From positions 124,001 through 188,000 of the forward strand of contig NZ_JAPHPW010000001.1 of NCBI RefSeq assembly GCF_026241515.1: a stretch of 64,000 bases of DNA. The letters are read 5' to 3'. Origin of the DNA: Vibrio sp. 14G-20 (GTDB lineage: Bacteria > Pseudomonadota > Gammaproteobacteria > Enterobacterales > Vibrionaceae). A program made the translations under genes and the position numbers. Below, one piece after another: positions 52,571-62,146 of the stretch (position 1 is the first letter of the stretch; each line of letters starts with the position of its first letter). Below the pieces are notes generated by a model that made no database searches, was not told the DNA's origin, and was given only the letters and a program-made list of their open reading frames with translations.

Positions 52571-53227
52571 TTAGGCAAAACCATTCTGCTGTAAGAATTC
52601 CATCGTTAATCGAGATTCAGGCTCAGATTCTTGTTGCTGACCTTGCAGTAAACGCTCCATGTAACGCGCTAATACATCGACTTCTAGATTCACTTTACGA
52701 CCGACATTGAATTGGTCGATGGTAGTTTCTGAAGAAGTGTGAGGAACGATAGTCAGCTTGAATGCGTTCTTGCGTAAATCGTTCACTGTCAGGCTGATAC
52801 CATCGACCGTTACTGAACCTTTTTGAGCCACGTATTTTGAGATTTCTGCTGGCATTTCTACCCAGAACTCAATCGCCCGGCCAACTTGGTTACGTTCAAC
52901 AATCTCACCTACGCCATCAACGTGACCCGATACAATATGACCACCGAAACGCGTGGTCGGTAGCATTGCTTTCTCTAGGTTGACCTTATCGCCAGCTTGG
53001 TAATCGACAAAACCCGTTTTTTTCAGGGTCTCAAGCGAAAGGTCTGCACTGTAGCTGTGGTCGTTATACTCAACAACCGTCAAACAAACACCATTGGTAG
53101 CGATACTGTCGCCTAACTTAACGTCAGCCATATCAAGATTACCAACATTAACCGTTACGGTGATGTCTTCTCCGCGGGGAGTGATTGCACTCAATGTACC
53201 TACGGCTTCTACAATTCCTGTAAACAT
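52571..53227 (-). CDS. ribE: Riboflavin synthase
   Basis: A 218-residue riboflavin synthase (alpha subunit) made of two homologous lumazine-binding barrels. MFTGIVEAVGTLSAITPRGED and GDSIATNGVCLTVVEYNDHS mark the first; GGHIVSGHVDGVGEI and KGSVTVDGISLTVNDL mark the second. It dismutates two lumazines to riboflavin and the pyrimidine precursor. In E. coli nomenclature this enzyme is ribC. It lies between ribBX and ribD on the same strand; the gap of about 108 bp to ribBX has a weak GGTTCT/AGAACC hairpin. Confidence 0.97.
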   Translation of the reverse strand: MFTGIVEAVGTLSAITPRGEDITVTVNVGNLDMADVKLGDSIATNGVCLTVVEYNDHSYSADLSLETLKKTGFVDYQAGDKVNLEKAMLPTTRFGGHIVSGHVDGVGEIVERNQVGRAIEFWVEMPAEISKYVAQKGSVTVDGISLTVNDLRKNAFKLTIVPHTSSETTIDQFNVGRKVNLEVDVLARYMERLLQGQQQESEPESRLTMEFLQQNGFA

Positions 53228-53273
53228 TTTAAAACTCTTTTTGTTGTCAACGACACGTATGTAGTTGGATTAA

Positions 53274-54392
53274 CTATTTCGAGAGTGGTTTTTCCGCTCT
53301 TGGTTTAGCCACGATGCGAATATCCACACCAACCTGTCGAACATCTTTAATTTCTAGGTCAATAACGTCAGACATTGAAGTGAGCCCTAATGCGCCCATC
53401 AAACCTCGTCCGTCACTGCCCATAAGTTTAGGTGCTAAATAGAGGATTAGCTCATCCACCAGCTGTTCTTCAATCAAGCTTTTTGCCAATGTAGCGCCCG
53501 CTTCGACCCAAATATGGTCGATATGATTTGCAGGTAATTGACGCATCAGATCGTGCAAATCAAGCTGACCTGCATCTGTGGTTCCGACTTCAATATCAGC
53601 AGACGCTTCGGCAACTCTCAACACTGATGTTGGAGTCTGGAATAACTTGAGCTCAGGACGCAGTTGGTTTTGACGATCAAGAATCACGCGAATCGGCTGA
53701 CGCAGCTCGTCTTCAGCGTAATGATCTTTGATGCTGCTTGGCAACTCCGTCCAACGAACATTCAACGATGCGTTGTCTTCAATCACCGTCTGGCTAGTTG
53801 ATAACACCGCACCTGATTTTGCTCGGTAGTTCTGAACGTCACGACGCGCTTCTGGCGATGTGATCCACTGGCTTTGACCATTGTTCAATGCCGTTTGCCC
53901 ATCAAGGCTAGCGGCCATCTTTAACTGAACGAATGGCATGCCCGTTTGCATACGCTTGATAAATGCAGGGTTCAAGTCGAGAGCGTCTTGCTCTAGCAAA
54001 CCGATTTCAACCTCAATACCCGCATCGCGTAGCATTTTGATACCACGACCCGCGACTTTTGGGTTTGGGTCCTGCATGGCACAAATCACTTTGGCTACTT
54101 GAGCCTTAATCAAACTTTCAGCACAAGGCGGCGTTCGACCGTAATGAGAACAAGGCTCTAGCGTGACATAAGCCGTCGCACCTTTTGCCTTATCACCCGC
54201 CATTCGCATGGCATGTACTTCAGCATGAGGTTCACCAGCTTTGGCATGAAAACCTTCACCAACGATCTGACCATCGGTTTGCACAATGACACAACCCACA
54301 TTCGGGTTGGGTGCAGTAGTGTAAATGCCGCGTTTGGCTAACTGAATAGCACGCGACATCATTTGAAAATCTAGGGGAGTAAAGTTTGACAT
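53274..54392 (-). CDS. ribD: Bifunctional diaminohydroxyphosphoribosylaminopyrimidine deaminase / 5-amino-6-(5-phosphoribosylamino)uracil reductase
   Basis: A 372-residue two-domain enzyme. The N-terminal deaminase (about 1-145) carries the zinc motif HAEVHAMRMAGDKAKGATAY and TLEPCSHYGRTPPCAESLI (His, two Cys). The C-terminal reductase (about 150-370) has QLKMAASLDGQTALNNGQSQWITS and a WVEAGATLAKSLIEEQLVDELILY strand near the end. It performs steps two and three of riboflavin synthesis. It begins 10 bp after nrdR, so the two are co-transcribed, the same pairing as in E. coli. Confidence 0.97.
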   Translation of the reverse strand: MSNFTPLDFQMMSRAIQLAKRGIYTTAPNPNVGCVIVQTDGQIVGEGFHAKAGEPHAEVHAMRMAGDKAKGATAYVTLEPCSHYGRTPPCAESLIKAQVAKVICAMQDPNPKVAGRGIKMLRDAGIEVEIGLLEQDALDLNPAFIKRMQTGMPFVQLKMAASLDGQTALNNGQSQWITSPEARRDVQNYRAKSGAVLSTSQTVIEDNASLNVRWTELPSSIKDHYAEDELRQPIRVILDRQNQLRPELKLFQTPTSVLRVAEASADIEVGTTDAGQLDLHDLMRQLPANHIDHIWVEAGATLAKSLIEEQLVDELILYLAPKLMGSDGRGLMGALGLTSMSDVIDLEIKDVRQVGVDIRIVAKPRAEKPLSK

Positions 54393-54402
54393 GATTGAGG
54401 AG

Positions 54403-54852
54403 TTAATCCTCTAATTTAGCGATTTCTTCGCCAAACTCTCGGATGTCTTCAAAGCTGCGGTAAACAGAGGCAAAACGAATGTACGCCACTTTATCCAATT
54501 CTTTCAATTGGCCCATCACAAGATTACCAATCATCTCGCTTGGTACTTCACGCTCGCCCGTTGCACGGAGTTGTGACTTAATCGTACTGATCGCAAGTTC
54601 AATCGCATCAGCACTCACTGGGCGTTTTTCTAGGGCGCGCTGTACACCACCCACCATTTTATCTTCATTAAATGGTTCGCGGTTTCCATTCGACTTTATG
54701 ACTTTGGGCATCACAAGTTCTGCCGATTCGAACGTAGTAAAACGTTCACTACATGCAAGGCATTGACGGCGACGACGAACCTGATGGCCATCGGCTACCA
54801 GTCTTGAATCGATTACTTTAGTGTCGTTCTCTGAACAAAAAGGACAATGCAT
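54403..54852 (-). CDS. nrdR: Transcriptional repressor NrdR
   Basis: A 149-residue NrdR: an N-terminal zinc ribbon [18 protein letters not shown] and [12 protein letters not shown] (four cysteines, about residues 3-42), then an ATP-cone domain (about 49-139, [20 protein letters not shown]). It senses ATP/dATP and represses ribonucleotide reductase operons. It heads the riboflavin cluster. No NrdR box was noted in this window, so its targets are elsewhere. A GGAGG-type site (reading AGGTGAT) precedes the ATG. Confidence 0.98.
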   Translation of the reverse strand: MHCPFCSENDTKVIDSRLVADGHQVRRRRQCLACSERFTTFESAELVMPKVIKSNGNREPFNEDKMVGGVQRALEKRPVSADAIELAISTIKSQLRATGEREVPSEMIGNLVMGQLKELDKVAYIRFASVYRSFEDIREFGEEIAKLED

Positions 54853-54909
54853 ATCACCTCCAAATAATTGAATATCAGTGTAACGGAATTGCCAAACGTT
54901 AGGAAAGAA

Positions 54910-54931
54910 AAAGGGCCAATTAAGGCCCTTT
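54910..54931 (-). terminator. Terminator downstream of proA
   Basis: A perfect 8-bp GC-rich stem (54910-54917 with 54924-54931) with AATTAA loop is followed by TTTCTTT on the minus strand, between proA and nrdR. Confidence 0.8.
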
Positions 54932-55008
54932 TGTGTGGTGATTCATTGATTATTGCTACTCGATCGCCATTTCAAAAATGAGCTGAGGAGTAAAATTAAC
55001 GACCAGCG

Positions 55009-56259
55009 TTAACCGCGGACTAAATAGTTCGCTTTACCTACCCATTTGTAGCTTGTCAGCTCTTCTAAACCCATTGGGCCGCGAGCATGCAATTTCTGAG
55101 TAGACACGGCAACTTCAGCACCTAAACCAAACTGTGCGCCATCGGTGAAACGTGTTGATGCATTCACATAAACCGCTGCAGAACCAACAGAGTTAATGAA
55201 ACGCTCTGAACTCTCTAGGCTGTTAGTCATGATTGCATCTGAGTGACTCGCGTTGTGTACACGCATGTGGTCAATCGCTTCTGCCACATCCGCAACGACT
55301 TTCACGCCTAGCGTGTAGCTTAGCCATTCAGTGTCAAAGTCGCCTTCAACCGCATCACGTTGGTCTTCAAAACCTGTTAGCAGTGACTTTGCACTGGAAT
55401 CGGCTACCAAGGTTACCTTGCCTGCTAAACGCTGTTTCAGCTTAGTTAGGAAAGCTTCAGCAACCGCTTCATGCACTAGCAGTGTATCTAACGAGTTACA
55501 CGCTGACGGGCGTTGAACTTTTGAGTTTTCAACCACATCGACAGATTTCTCAAGATCAGCGCTTTCATCAACGAAGATATGGCTGATACCAAAGCCGCCA
55601 ATGATAACTGGGATGGTGCTGTTCTCTTTACACATCTTATGCAAGCCAGCGCCACCACGAGGAATGATCATATCCACGTAGTCATCCAGTTTAAGCAGTT
55701 GAGAAACGAGTTCACGATCAGGCTTCTCGATGTACTGAACAGAAGCGGCTGGAAGCTCCGCTTTCTCTAATGCAGACTGGATAACCTTAACCAGTTCCAT
55801 GTTCGAGAAGAACGTCTCTTTACCACCACGTAGAATGCTTGCGTTACCTGTCTTCAGACACAGAGCTGCAATATCAATCGTTACGTTTGGACGCGCTTCA
55901 TAGATAACACCAACCACACCAAGTGGCACGCGGCGGCGAGACAGTGACATACCGTTTTCCAGTACTTTGCTGTCAATCTCGCTGCCAACTGGGTCATTCA
56001 GGCTAATTACGTTACGAACATCGTTAGCGATGCCGGTTAAGCGCTCTTCATTAAGAAGTAGACGATCAAGCAGTGCGTCGGTTAAACCTGCTTCGCGACC
56101 TAATTCGATATCTTTCGCGTTCGCTTCTAAAATCGTTGCTGCGTTTGCTTCTAGCTCATCAGCGATGATCGCCAATGCTTTATTCTTTTGCGCCGTAGAT
56201 GCGGTCGCTAGGTGGAAAGCAGCGTCTTTTGCTGCGATACCCATGTTAGTTAAATCCAC
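55009..56259 (-). CDS. proA: Gamma-glutamyl phosphate reductase
   Basis: A 416-residue aldehyde-dehydrogenase-fold enzyme reducing gamma-glutamyl phosphate to glutamate semialdehyde in proline synthesis. It shows [20 protein letters not shown] (about residues 108-127), [23 protein letters not shown], the catalytic cysteine region [17 protein letters not shown] (about 246-262), and [35 protein letters not shown] near the C-terminus. It lies 66 bp after proB; the gap has a weak terminator-like hairpin (56300-56314). The enteric order proB-proA is kept. Confidence 0.98.
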   Translation of the reverse strand: MDLTNMGIAAKDAAFHLATASTAQKNKALAIIADELEANAATILEANAKDIELGREAGLTDALLDRLLLNEERLTGIANDVRNVISLNDPVGSEIDSKVLENGMSLSRRRVPLGVVGVIYEARPNVTIDIAALCLKTGNASILRGGKETFFSNMELVKVIQSALEKAELPAASVQYIEKPDRELVSQLLKLDDYVDMIIPRGGAGLHKMCKENSTIPVIIGGFGISHIFVDESADLEKSVDVVENSKVQRPSACNSLDTLLVHEAVAEAFLTKLKQRLAGKVTLVADSSAKSLLTGFEDQRDAVEGDFDTEWLSYTLGVKVVADVAEAIDHMRVHNASHSDAIMTNSLESSERFINSVGSAAVYVNASTRFTDGAQFGLGAEVAVSTQKLHARGPMGLEELTSYKWVGKANYLVRG

Positions 56260-56299
56260 GTTTAACTCTCCCTAAATTCTGTCTGTCTTTGGATGCAAA

Positions 56300-56314
56300 A
56301 AGGCGATTCGCCTT
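56300..56314 (-). terminator. Weak terminator-like hairpin between proB and proA
   Basis: AAGGCG-ATT-CGCCTT is a 6-bp stem followed on the minus strand by TTTTTG-type sequence. It may partially attenuate proBA transcription between the two genes. Confidence 0.45.
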
Positions 56315-56325
56315 ATCATCACGAG

Positions 56326-57465
56326 CTACTCTTGGATTACAACTAAGTCGTCACGGTGAATGACTTCTGACCCATAATCGTATCCAAGAATGTCACCAAT
56401 ATCTTTACTGTGCTTACCTGCAATTTTTGCTAGGTCTTGGCTTGAATAACTGGCGATACCACGCGCAATTACTTTGCCTTTGCTGTCTGTGACTTGGGTA
56501 ACTTCACCACGAGAGAATTCGCCTTTAACTCGAACAACCCCTTTCGCCAACAAGCTGCTGCCTTTGGTGTTGACTGCATTTACTGCGCCGTCGTCGACCA
56601 CAATGTCACCTGCTGAAGCAGGGCCCGCTAAAATCCAGCGTTTACGGTTTTCAAGCGCTTCCGCTAAAGGCAAGAAACGTGTGCCTTGTGGGTTGTCACT
56701 CAGTGAATCAAACACCACATTTTCAGCACTGCCCGCAGCAATAATCACTTCAATACCGGCACGACGAGCAATATCCGCCGCCTGCAGTTTTGTTGCCATG
56801 CCGCCGGTACCTAATGTCGTACCGCTGCCGCCTGCGATCTTGCGCAGTGTGTCATCAATGGTTTTCACTTCTTTGATGAGCTCAGCATTTGGGTCTTTAC
56901 GAGGGTCAGCCGTAAACAGGCCTTTTTGATCTGTTAGTAGCAAAAGCTTATCAGCACCGCACAAAATACCCACTAAGGCCGACAAGTTATCATTGTCGCC
57001 CACTTTAATTTCGTTGGTTGCTACTGCGTCGTTTTCGTTTACTACCGGAATAATATCGTGTTCAACCAGTGCGTTGATCGTGTCACGTGCATTAAGAAAA
57101 CGCTCGCGATCATCGAGATCAGCACGAGTCAGTAGCATCTGGCCAATCTTAAGACCATAGATAGCAAACAAAGACTCCCAAACTTGAATCAACTGGCTTT
57201 GCCCAACTGCCGCAAGCAACTGTTTGCTCGCCATTGAGTTGGGAAGTGCGGGGTAACCAAGGTGTTCACGTCCTGCTGCAATTGCGCCAGACGAAACCAT
57301 AACCACAGAGTGGCCTTGTTTTTTTAATTCAGCACATTGACGAACCAGCTCAACCATATGAGCGCGGTCTAATGCCAATGTTCCACCAGTTAAGACACTG
57401 GTACCCAGTTTAACAACGACAGTTTTACGCTGTGTTGTTGTCCCGCTTTGATGATTTGTTGTCAT
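56326..57465 (-). CDS. proB: Glutamate 5-kinase
   Basis: A 379-residue enzyme that phosphorylates glutamate, the committed and proline-inhibited step of proline synthesis. The amino-acid-kinase domain (about 10-260) has [46 protein letters not shown] (about 145-154), [15 protein letters not shown] [12 protein letters not shown] and [12 protein letters not shown]. The C-terminal PUA domain (about 285-375) begins [23 protein letters not shown] 57465 (MTTNHQSG) is chosen; the frame runs back to 57510. Followed by proA. Confidence 0.97.
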   Translation of the reverse strand: MTTNHQSGTTTQRKTVVVKLGTSVLTGGTLALDRAHMVELVRQCAELKKQGHSVVMVSSGAIAAGREHLGYPALPNSMASKQLLAAVGQSQLIQVWESLFAIYGLKIGQMLLTRADLDDRERFLNARDTINALVEHDIIPVVNENDAVATNEIKVGDNDNLSALVGILCGADKLLLLTDQKGLFTADPRKDPNAELIKEVKTIDDTLRKIAGGSGTTLGTGGMATKLQAADIARRAGIEVIIAAGSAENVVFDSLSDNPQGTRFLPLAEALENRKRWILAGPASAGDIVVDDGAVNAVNTKGSSLLAKGVVRVKGEFSRGEVTQVTDSKGKVIARGIASYSSQDLAKIAGKHSKDIGDILGYDYGSEVIHRDDLVVIQE

Positions 57466-57533
57466 GAAGTCTTTTATGGATAAAACAAATAAGAGGTGAT
57501 GTTTTAGCAATCAAAAGGGGAATTCACAAGCAG

Positions 57534-57557
57534 AAAAGGTGCGAAATCGCACCTTTT
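57534..57557. terminator. Terminator between crl and proB
   Basis: A 10-bp stem AAAAGGTGCG/CGCACCTTTT around AAAT lies 30 bp past the crl stop codon. The minus strand continues TTTTCTG, enough for a moderate terminator; the plus strand also has T5. Confidence 0.7.
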
Positions 57558-57586
57558 TGCTTTATATAGAAGAGTAACCTTTAAAA

Positions 57587-57976
57587 TTAGACGAATTCGA
57601 CAGACTCTTCGTCTAATTGGATACTGATTTCAAACTTACTTTGAAGTTCATCAACCAGTTTTTTGTGGAAGGCTTCTTGAGTTCGAGAGACCTCAGCTAC
57701 CGCCTTTTTAGGTAACGGCAAAGAATCCCAGTTACCATCGATGTTGTACTTGCCGATATTGTACTTCGCCGAATATCCCTCTTCCGACTTATCCAATTCC
57801 AGCCACCAGCCCCAAAACTCGCGTTCTTCTGGTGATTTTTTATCGTTCACACATACAGACAAGCAATCAAAGATATAGTGGCCTTCTTCTGATTGCGGTT
57901 CCCTTAAGTAAGGCCCGATCGCCTTTAAAACATTCAACAAGCGGTAATGCGTAGGTTGTTGTGTCACTTCTGACAT
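57587..57976 (-). CDS. crl: Sigma factor-binding protein Crl
   Basis: A 129-residue Crl protein that favours binding of RpoS to core RNA polymerase. Conserved parts are the [16 protein letters not shown] helix, [26 protein letters not shown] (about 35-60) with the FWGWWLEL core, and the strand [27 protein letters not shown]. It lies between frsA and proB, the same place as in E. coli, where phoE intervenes. No operon partner is evident; a terminator follows. Confidence 0.95.
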   Translation of the reverse strand: MSEVTQQPTHYRLLNVLKAIGPYLREPQSEEGHYIFDCLSVCVNDKKSPEEREFWGWWLELDKSEEGYSAKYNIGKYNIDGNWDSLPLPKKAVAEVSRTQEAFHKKLVDELQSKFEISIQLDEESVEFV

Positions 57977-58120
57977 ATTGAATCTCCATTTTCAATGTTA
58001 AGAATGACGCTACTCAGACTGTTATACGTAGAAACTACGCAATTGGATTTTATAAATTATCGCTGAGTATCAGGTACTTAGTTTGTACACTTTTCATGCT
58101 TAACTAATTTAGGAGAAATG

Positions 58121-59374
58121 TCATCTAAATAATTCATCCTCAAGCCACTTTATCGCCAATTCGAGGGATTGCTCATAACCTTGTGTAATTGACTTAGCTT
58201 TGATTTTCTTCGCTTTTCCGTAATCACTGTAAATAGCAACCAGTTGATTATCCATTGGCGGTGAAACCGGGTCACCTTCCAGAGCCAATGCCAAGATAGG
58301 AACGCTGGTTTTACTGTTTGACAGCAAACCTTGTACCTTGAGTGACCACGCCATCAACTGCCCAGAAAGGCTATTGATATCGACCGCCCCTTTACCAAGG
58401 CGCGAAGCCAACACATCTAAATGCATCTTAGGCATCTGTTTCAGTTTGTCTGCATGAACGAAGATGTCGTGAATTGGCGCGCCTAAAGAGATACACGCTT
58501 TAATCTTATGTTGCTCAAGGAAAGATAATCTCACCATCGCATTGCCACCGAAGCGGAAGCCAAACAAACCAACTTTATGGTGATCGACCCATGGAATGTT
58601 AGGCAATTCATTCAGCACCGCTTGGTGAAGACAAGATGAGTCTTCTGTTAACGGCCAATGTGCACTGTGCCCTATTGATGGCATGTCTACCGTTAACATA
58701 GCAATGTTCTTAGGTGCTAAATAATCCCTAAACAGGCGCCACATATCGGTTTGCAAGCTATCTAGACCCGCGCTGACAATCACAACCGGTTGTGGTTTAT
58801 CTGTCTTGGTTAGGTGCAAGTTCGCTTTGATCTTCTTGTTTTGGTATGGAATATCAATCTGTTTGACGATCAACTTAGTGTGCTTTATCGCTTCAGAATA
58901 GGCTGCGTTGGCCAACACTTGAGCCTGAGCTGCCAAGTTGTCGTTCTTGAGATGTGGGTAACCCGCAATACTGAAGCACAGCGATGCTAAAAACAGCTCT
59001 TCAGCCATCTCTTCACCGTTCTTTTCATTAGAACGATTCTGATGCTGCATACCCAGCTTGGTCCATTCGTATGCCCAGTTACCGCTTCGGTAACCCATGA
59101 CCGTATCAAGCCACTCATCGGTTGTCCGAGAGTTATCTGATGACGCGATGCGAGCCAATACCGCTTCTTGCTCTATTGGATTAACGCCTTGCCAGACCCA
59201 CTGAAGACGTCTTAGGTTTCGGTACCATGATGAGTTTTGCTGTTCACGCTTCTCATCCAATAACGCTTCAGAGCTAGGCATGTATTGTGTCAACATTGAG
59301 GTCTCTTTCGCCTGCTTGTGCTTTACAAACAAAGTTTCCGAAAGGTTCGAGCTCGTTTCTTCTGGTTCAGACAT
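58121..59374 (-). CDS. frsA: FrsA family alpha/beta hydrolase (esterase)
   Basis: A 417-residue alpha/beta-hydrolase of the FrsA family: an N-terminal domain with NLSETLFVKHKQ, RRLQWVWQGVNP and DTVMGYRSGNWAYEW (about residues 90-104), and a C-terminal hydrolase domain with IVSAGLDSLQTDMWRLFRDY, MLTVDMPSIGHSA, the nucleophile region KVGLFGFRFGGNAMVRLSFLE and LDVLASRLGKG. The elbow has Arg-Phe where many hydrolases have Ser (GFRFGG), as in E. coli FrsA, so classical serine hydrolase activity is doubtful. FrsA binds glucose EIIA. ATG 59374 is chosen; the frame extends to 59440. gpt lies upstream across a terminator. Confidence 0.94.
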   Translation of the reverse strand: MSEPEETSSNLSETLFVKHKQAKETSMLTQYMPSSEALLDEKREQQNSSWYRNLRRLQWVWQGVNPIEQEAVLARIASSDNSRTTDEWLDTVMGYRSGNWAYEWTKLGMQHQNRSNEKNGEEMAEELFLASLCFSIAGYPHLKNDNLAAQAQVLANAAYSEAIKHTKLIVKQIDIPYQNKKIKANLHLTKTDKPQPVVIVSAGLDSLQTDMWRLFRDYLAPKNIAMLTVDMPSIGHSAHWPLTEDSSCLHQAVLNELPNIPWVDHHKVGLFGFRFGGNAMVRLSFLEQHKIKACISLGAPIHDIFVHADKLKQMPKMHLDVLASRLGKGAVDINSLSGQLMAWSLKVQGLLSNSKTSVPILALALEGDPVSPPMDNQLVAIYSDYGKAKKIKAKSITQGYEQSLELAIKWLEDELFR

Positions 59375-59417
59375 TGGGATACTTAATAAGAAATGGTTGT
59401 CACTAATAATATAAAAA

Positions 59418-59441
59418 AAAATGACCCTATAAAGGGTCATT
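59418..59441 (-). terminator. gpt terminator
   Basis: A perfect 10-bp stem (59418-59427 with 59432-59441) is followed by a run of nine T on the minus strand. Confidence 0.92.
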
Positions 59442-59463
59442 TCTCAAAAAACTAAGTTTACGC

Positions 59464-59928
59464 TTATTTTGACTTGCGATTTACTGGCTCAACGTAGCTT
59501 AGGCTAGTATCCCAAGGTTGCTCAATCCATGTATCTTGGGCGATATCAACAATGTACTCGTCTAGCAAATCAGCGCCAGATGGTTTTGCACATACAGCGA
59601 TCAGTTTCGCTTTAGGGTACATTTCGCGAAGCTTACGTGCAGTGTCACCACTATCAACCAAGTCTTCAACGATTAGGAAGCCTTCGCCGTCACCTTCTGG
59701 TGCTTTAACGACTGTCATATCACGTTGGTGATCGTGGTCGTAGCTAGAAATACAAATCGTATCTACGTGACGAATACCTAGCTCACGAGCCAAGATTGCA
59801 CCAGGAACCAAACCACCACGGCTTACCGCCCAGATGCCTTTCCATTGCTCTGCTGGCATTTGCTTTTCAGCAAGTTGACGGCAGTAAGTCTGCATGTTGT
59901 CCCAAGTGATAATGAATTTGTTGCTCAT
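59464..59928 (-). CDS. gpt: Xanthine-guanine phosphoribosyltransferase
   Basis: A 154-residue purine salvage enzyme that converts guanine, xanthine and hypoxanthine to nucleotides with PRPP. Family marks are [45 protein letters not shown], the PRPP loop [23 protein letters not shown] (about 81-103), and a C-terminal [16 protein letters not shown]. It ends in a strong terminator and lies 85 bp downstream of the purine permease gene, so uptake and salvage are adjacent. Confidence 0.97.
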   Translation of the reverse strand: MSNKFIITWDNMQTYCRQLAEKQMPAEQWKGIWAVSRGGLVPGAILARELGIRHVDTICISSYDHDHQRDMTVVKAPEGDGEGFLIVEDLVDSGDTARKLREMYPKAKLIAVCAKPSGADLLDEYIVDIAQDTWIEQPWDTSLSYVEPVNRKSK

Positions 59929-59960
59929 AGTATAAAACCTAATAATTTTGTCATGTTATT

Positions 59961-59985
59961 AGAGGCTATTTCAAACATAGCCTCT
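59961..59985. repeat. Hairpin in the permease-gpt gap
   Basis: A perfect 9-bp inverted repeat, 59961-59969 with 59977-59985, and a 7-base loop. No T run follows on the minus strand, so it may be an mRNA-processing or attenuation structure between the permease and gpt. Confidence 0.55.
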
Positions 59986-60012
59986 TCAGCGATTAAGCAG
60001 AAATCTAGACGA

Positions 60013-61302
60013 TTAAGCGAAAATGTATTTAAGAATAAAGATAACGGACATTACCCATACCGCAGGTGAAACGTCGCGACCTTTACCACTTAGCAGCTTA
60101 ATTGCAGCGTAAGCGATGAAACCTAGTGAGATACCCTCAGCGATAGAGTACGTCAGCGGCATAAGCAGACATGTTACCACGACTGGTGCGGCTTCCGTAA
60201 GATCACGCCAATCAATGCCAACTAGTCCAGACATCATCAGAATTGCTACATAGAAAAGTGCACCTGATGTTGCGTAAGCCGGAATCATACCTGCAAGTGG
60301 CGAGAAGAAAAGAGCCAGTAGGAATAAGATACCAACAACAACAGCAGTTAGACCGGTACGACCGCCTTCAGCAACACCCGCAACACTCTCAACATAAGAA
60401 GTTGTGTTTGATGTACCTAGCAATGCACCAATAGATGTTGCTGTAGAGTCAGCAAGCAGTGCTTTGTTCAAGCGCGGTAGTTTACCGTCTTCTTTGATTA
60501 GGTTTGCTTTCGTTGCAACACCAACCAGAGTACCCGCTGTATCGAACAAATCGACGAACAAGAATGCGAATACAACTGAAATCATACCGATTTCAAATAC
60601 AGCAGAGAAATCAAGCTGCATGAATGTCGGTGCAAGGCTCGGTGGTGTCGACATGATGCCGCCGTATTGAACGTCACCGATCGCAATACCAATCGCTGTG
60701 ATAGCGAGAATCGCGATCATTACTGCGCCTTTCACACCACGGTGAACAAGAGCAATAGTAATGAAGAAACCAAGCGCGCCTAAGATAGGAGCAATCGCGG
60801 TAATGTCGCCCAGTGAAACTTTAGTCGCTGGGTTAGAAACAACGATGCCTGCATTGCTAAGCGCGATAAACGCTAGGAAAAGGCCGATACCAGCAGAGAT
60901 ACCAACACGCAGAGACATAGGGATCGAGTTGATAATCCATTCACGAATCTTAAAGATACTTAAGAAGATGAAGATTACGCCTGATACGAAAACCGCTGCC
61001 AGAGCAACTTGCCACGTATAACCCATACCCATTACAACAGCATAGGTAAAGAAAGCGTTCAAACCCATACCTGGAGCTTGAGCAATTGGATAGTTAGCAA
61101 CAAAGCCCATGATGAAACAGCCAATAGCAGCCGCTAAACAGGTTGCTACAAATACAGCGCCATGGTCCATCCCAGCGTCAGCTAGAATCATTGGGTTTAC
61201 AAAAATGATGTAAGCCATTGTTAGGAAGGTTGTTAGACCTGCGATGATTTCAGTGCGCACATTGGTGCCATTTTCACTGAGTTTGAATAGCTTTTCGAAC
61301 AT
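60013..61302 (-). CDS. NCS2 family purine permease (GhxP/AdeP/Azg-like)
   Basis: A 429-residue transporter with about 12-14 membrane segments. The Azg-like NCS2 sub-family is shown by TEIIAGLTTFLTMAYIIFVNP near the N-terminus, APGMGLNAFFTYAVV (about 75-89), LFVDLFDTAGTLVGVATKANL (about 245-265) and LGTSNTTSYVESVAGVAEGGRTGL (about 295-318). These match adenine and guanine/hypoxanthine permeases such as AdeP and GhxP; which base it carries is not decidable. A PurR-like box lies in its leader, and gpt follows, consistent with a purine uptake and salvage unit. Confidence 0.9.
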   Translation of the reverse strand: MFEKLFKLSENGTNVRTEIIAGLTTFLTMAYIIFVNPMILADAGMDHGAVFVATCLAAAIGCFIMGFVANYPIAQAPGMGLNAFFTYAVVMGMGYTWQVALAAVFVSGVIFIFLSIFKIREWIINSIPMSLRVGISAGIGLFLAFIALSNAGIVVSNPATKVSLGDITAIAPILGALGFFITIALVHRGVKGAVMIAILAITAIGIAIGDVQYGGIMSTPPSLAPTFMQLDFSAVFEIGMISVVFAFLFVDLFDTAGTLVGVATKANLIKEDGKLPRLNKALLADSTATSIGALLGTSNTTSYVESVAGVAEGGRTGLTAVVVGILFLLALFFSPLAGMIPAYATSGALFYVAILMMSGLVGIDWRDLTEAAPVVVTCLLMPLTYSIAEGISLGFIAYAAIKLLSGKGRDVSPAVWVMSVIFILKYIFA

Positions 61303-61323
61303 TATCGAATCCTATAAGGGTAA

Positions 61324-61339
61324 GAGTAAACGGTTGCGT
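61324..61339. promoter_or_regulatory. PurR-like operator in the permease leader
   Basis: On the minus strand ACGCAACCGTTTACTC matches 12 of 16 consensus positions including the central CG. It lies 22-37 bp before the permease start and just after a -10 TATAAT. Confidence 0.5.
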
Positions 61340-61355
61340 AATCGATTGGCTGTGG

Positions 61356-61361
61356 ATTATA
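61356..61361 (-). promoter_or_regulatory. -10 element of the permease promoter
   Basis: A perfect TATAAT on the minus strand, predicting a start near 61349. The -35 hexamer is poor; the palindrome GTTAT-TTG-ATAAC lies just upstream. Confidence 0.55.
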
Positions 61362-61728
61362 AAGTTATCAAATAACAAATTCCAGATAGAATTAAGGCTC
61401 TAATTAATATTTATCAGAATGCCGTATTAAACAGAACGATTAAAAGAGAATGGGGAAATTCAAATTACCATTAAAAACAATACCTTAAAAATAAAAAAGG
61501 CGGCGGAATAATTTGGTTATTTTTTCGACCATTGGTTATTTTCATTAAGAATGTAGCTCACAAATTCTCAATCAAAACTCACAAGAGTTATGTATTTTCC
61601 AACAGAATCAGTAATAAGGTGCGAATTGATAGCTTGGCGTTCAAAAAACGACCGCAACGAATAGCGGAGAAATGGTGAATGAAAGTAGTTAATAAAAAAG
61701 CAGGCGGTAAAGTAGCAGGCAAAAAAAA

Positions 61729-61750
61729 CGCCACTCAAAACTGAGTGGCG
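61729..61750 (-). terminator. Strong terminator of an unannotated minus-strand transcript
   Basis: A perfect 9-bp stem CGCCACTCA/TGAGTGGCG is followed by eight T on the minus strand (61728-61721). It ends the transcript carrying the small frame at 61835-61921, about 420 bp upstream of the permease. Bases 61362-61720 show no other gene. Confidence 0.9.
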
Positions 61751-61834
61751 GTAGAATCTGTCAACCAAAAGGGCTGTAAAAGAATTCCAATATATAGGGG
61801 TGAACAAAACTGTTCGAGTTACATGCTTCCGGTA

Positions 61835-61921
61835 TTAGTAACCAAAGCTTGTAGGGTATGCAAAGTTGCTAGTGTAAACAGAGCTGTTAATCCAGAACAT
61901 TGCAGATGGTAAACCTTTCAT
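61835..61921 (-). CDS. Candidate 28-residue small protein with its own promoter and terminator
   Basis: An ATG at 61921 follows AAGGTGAT at a good distance and opens 28 codons: MKGLPSAMFWINSSVYTSNF then AYPTSFGY. The stop is TAA 61835-61837. The sequence is rich in aromatic and polar residues and has no clear membrane helix or signal peptide; I do not recognise it. It is bracketed by a promoter-like pair (62035-62062) and a strong terminator (61729-61750), giving a transcript of about 310 nt. It may be a translated small gene or a dual-function/regulatory RNA. Confidence 0.45.
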   Translation of the reverse strand: MKGLPSAMFWINSSVYTSNFAYPTSFGY

Positions 61922-62034
61922 AACTATCACCTTAATAAATCAATAAAAAACGAATTTGATTTCTCGGTTCCTTGGAGGCGATAAAACGGACTCATCCTTT
62001 GAGCATTTACTCTTCATCTCAGAAGTTGGTTATT

Positions 62035-62062
62035 AATATACCTCAAAGAAAAAAGATTACAA
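62035..62062 (-). promoter_or_regulatory. Predicted promoter of the small transcription unit
   Basis: On the minus strand TTGTAA (62062-62057) and TATATT (62040-62035) are spaced 16 bp, matching four and five of six consensus positions. The predicted start near 62028 leaves a leader of about 107 nt. Confidence 0.55.
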
Positions 62063-62146
62063 GTATTTTTTGCTGTGCGTCACACTTTTTACCATTTATG
62101 GTTATTTTACAAACTTATTTATGTAATTAAATTACAGAACAGAGCT

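Noticed and set aside
51073..53300. FMN riboswitch in the riboflavin cluster
   Set aside because: I found no RFN-type conserved blocks upstream of ribBX, ribE or ribH. The hairpins at 51195-51270 do not match the motif.
56300..56314. True terminator separating proB from proA
   Set aside because: The 6-bp stem is weak and proBA is a known coupled pathway, so I list it only as a possible attenuator.
61568..61807. 79-codon minus-strand frame in the large permease-pepD gap
   Set aside because: It runs through the strong terminator at 61729-61750 and encodes no recognisable protein; the 28-codon frame upstream is better supported.
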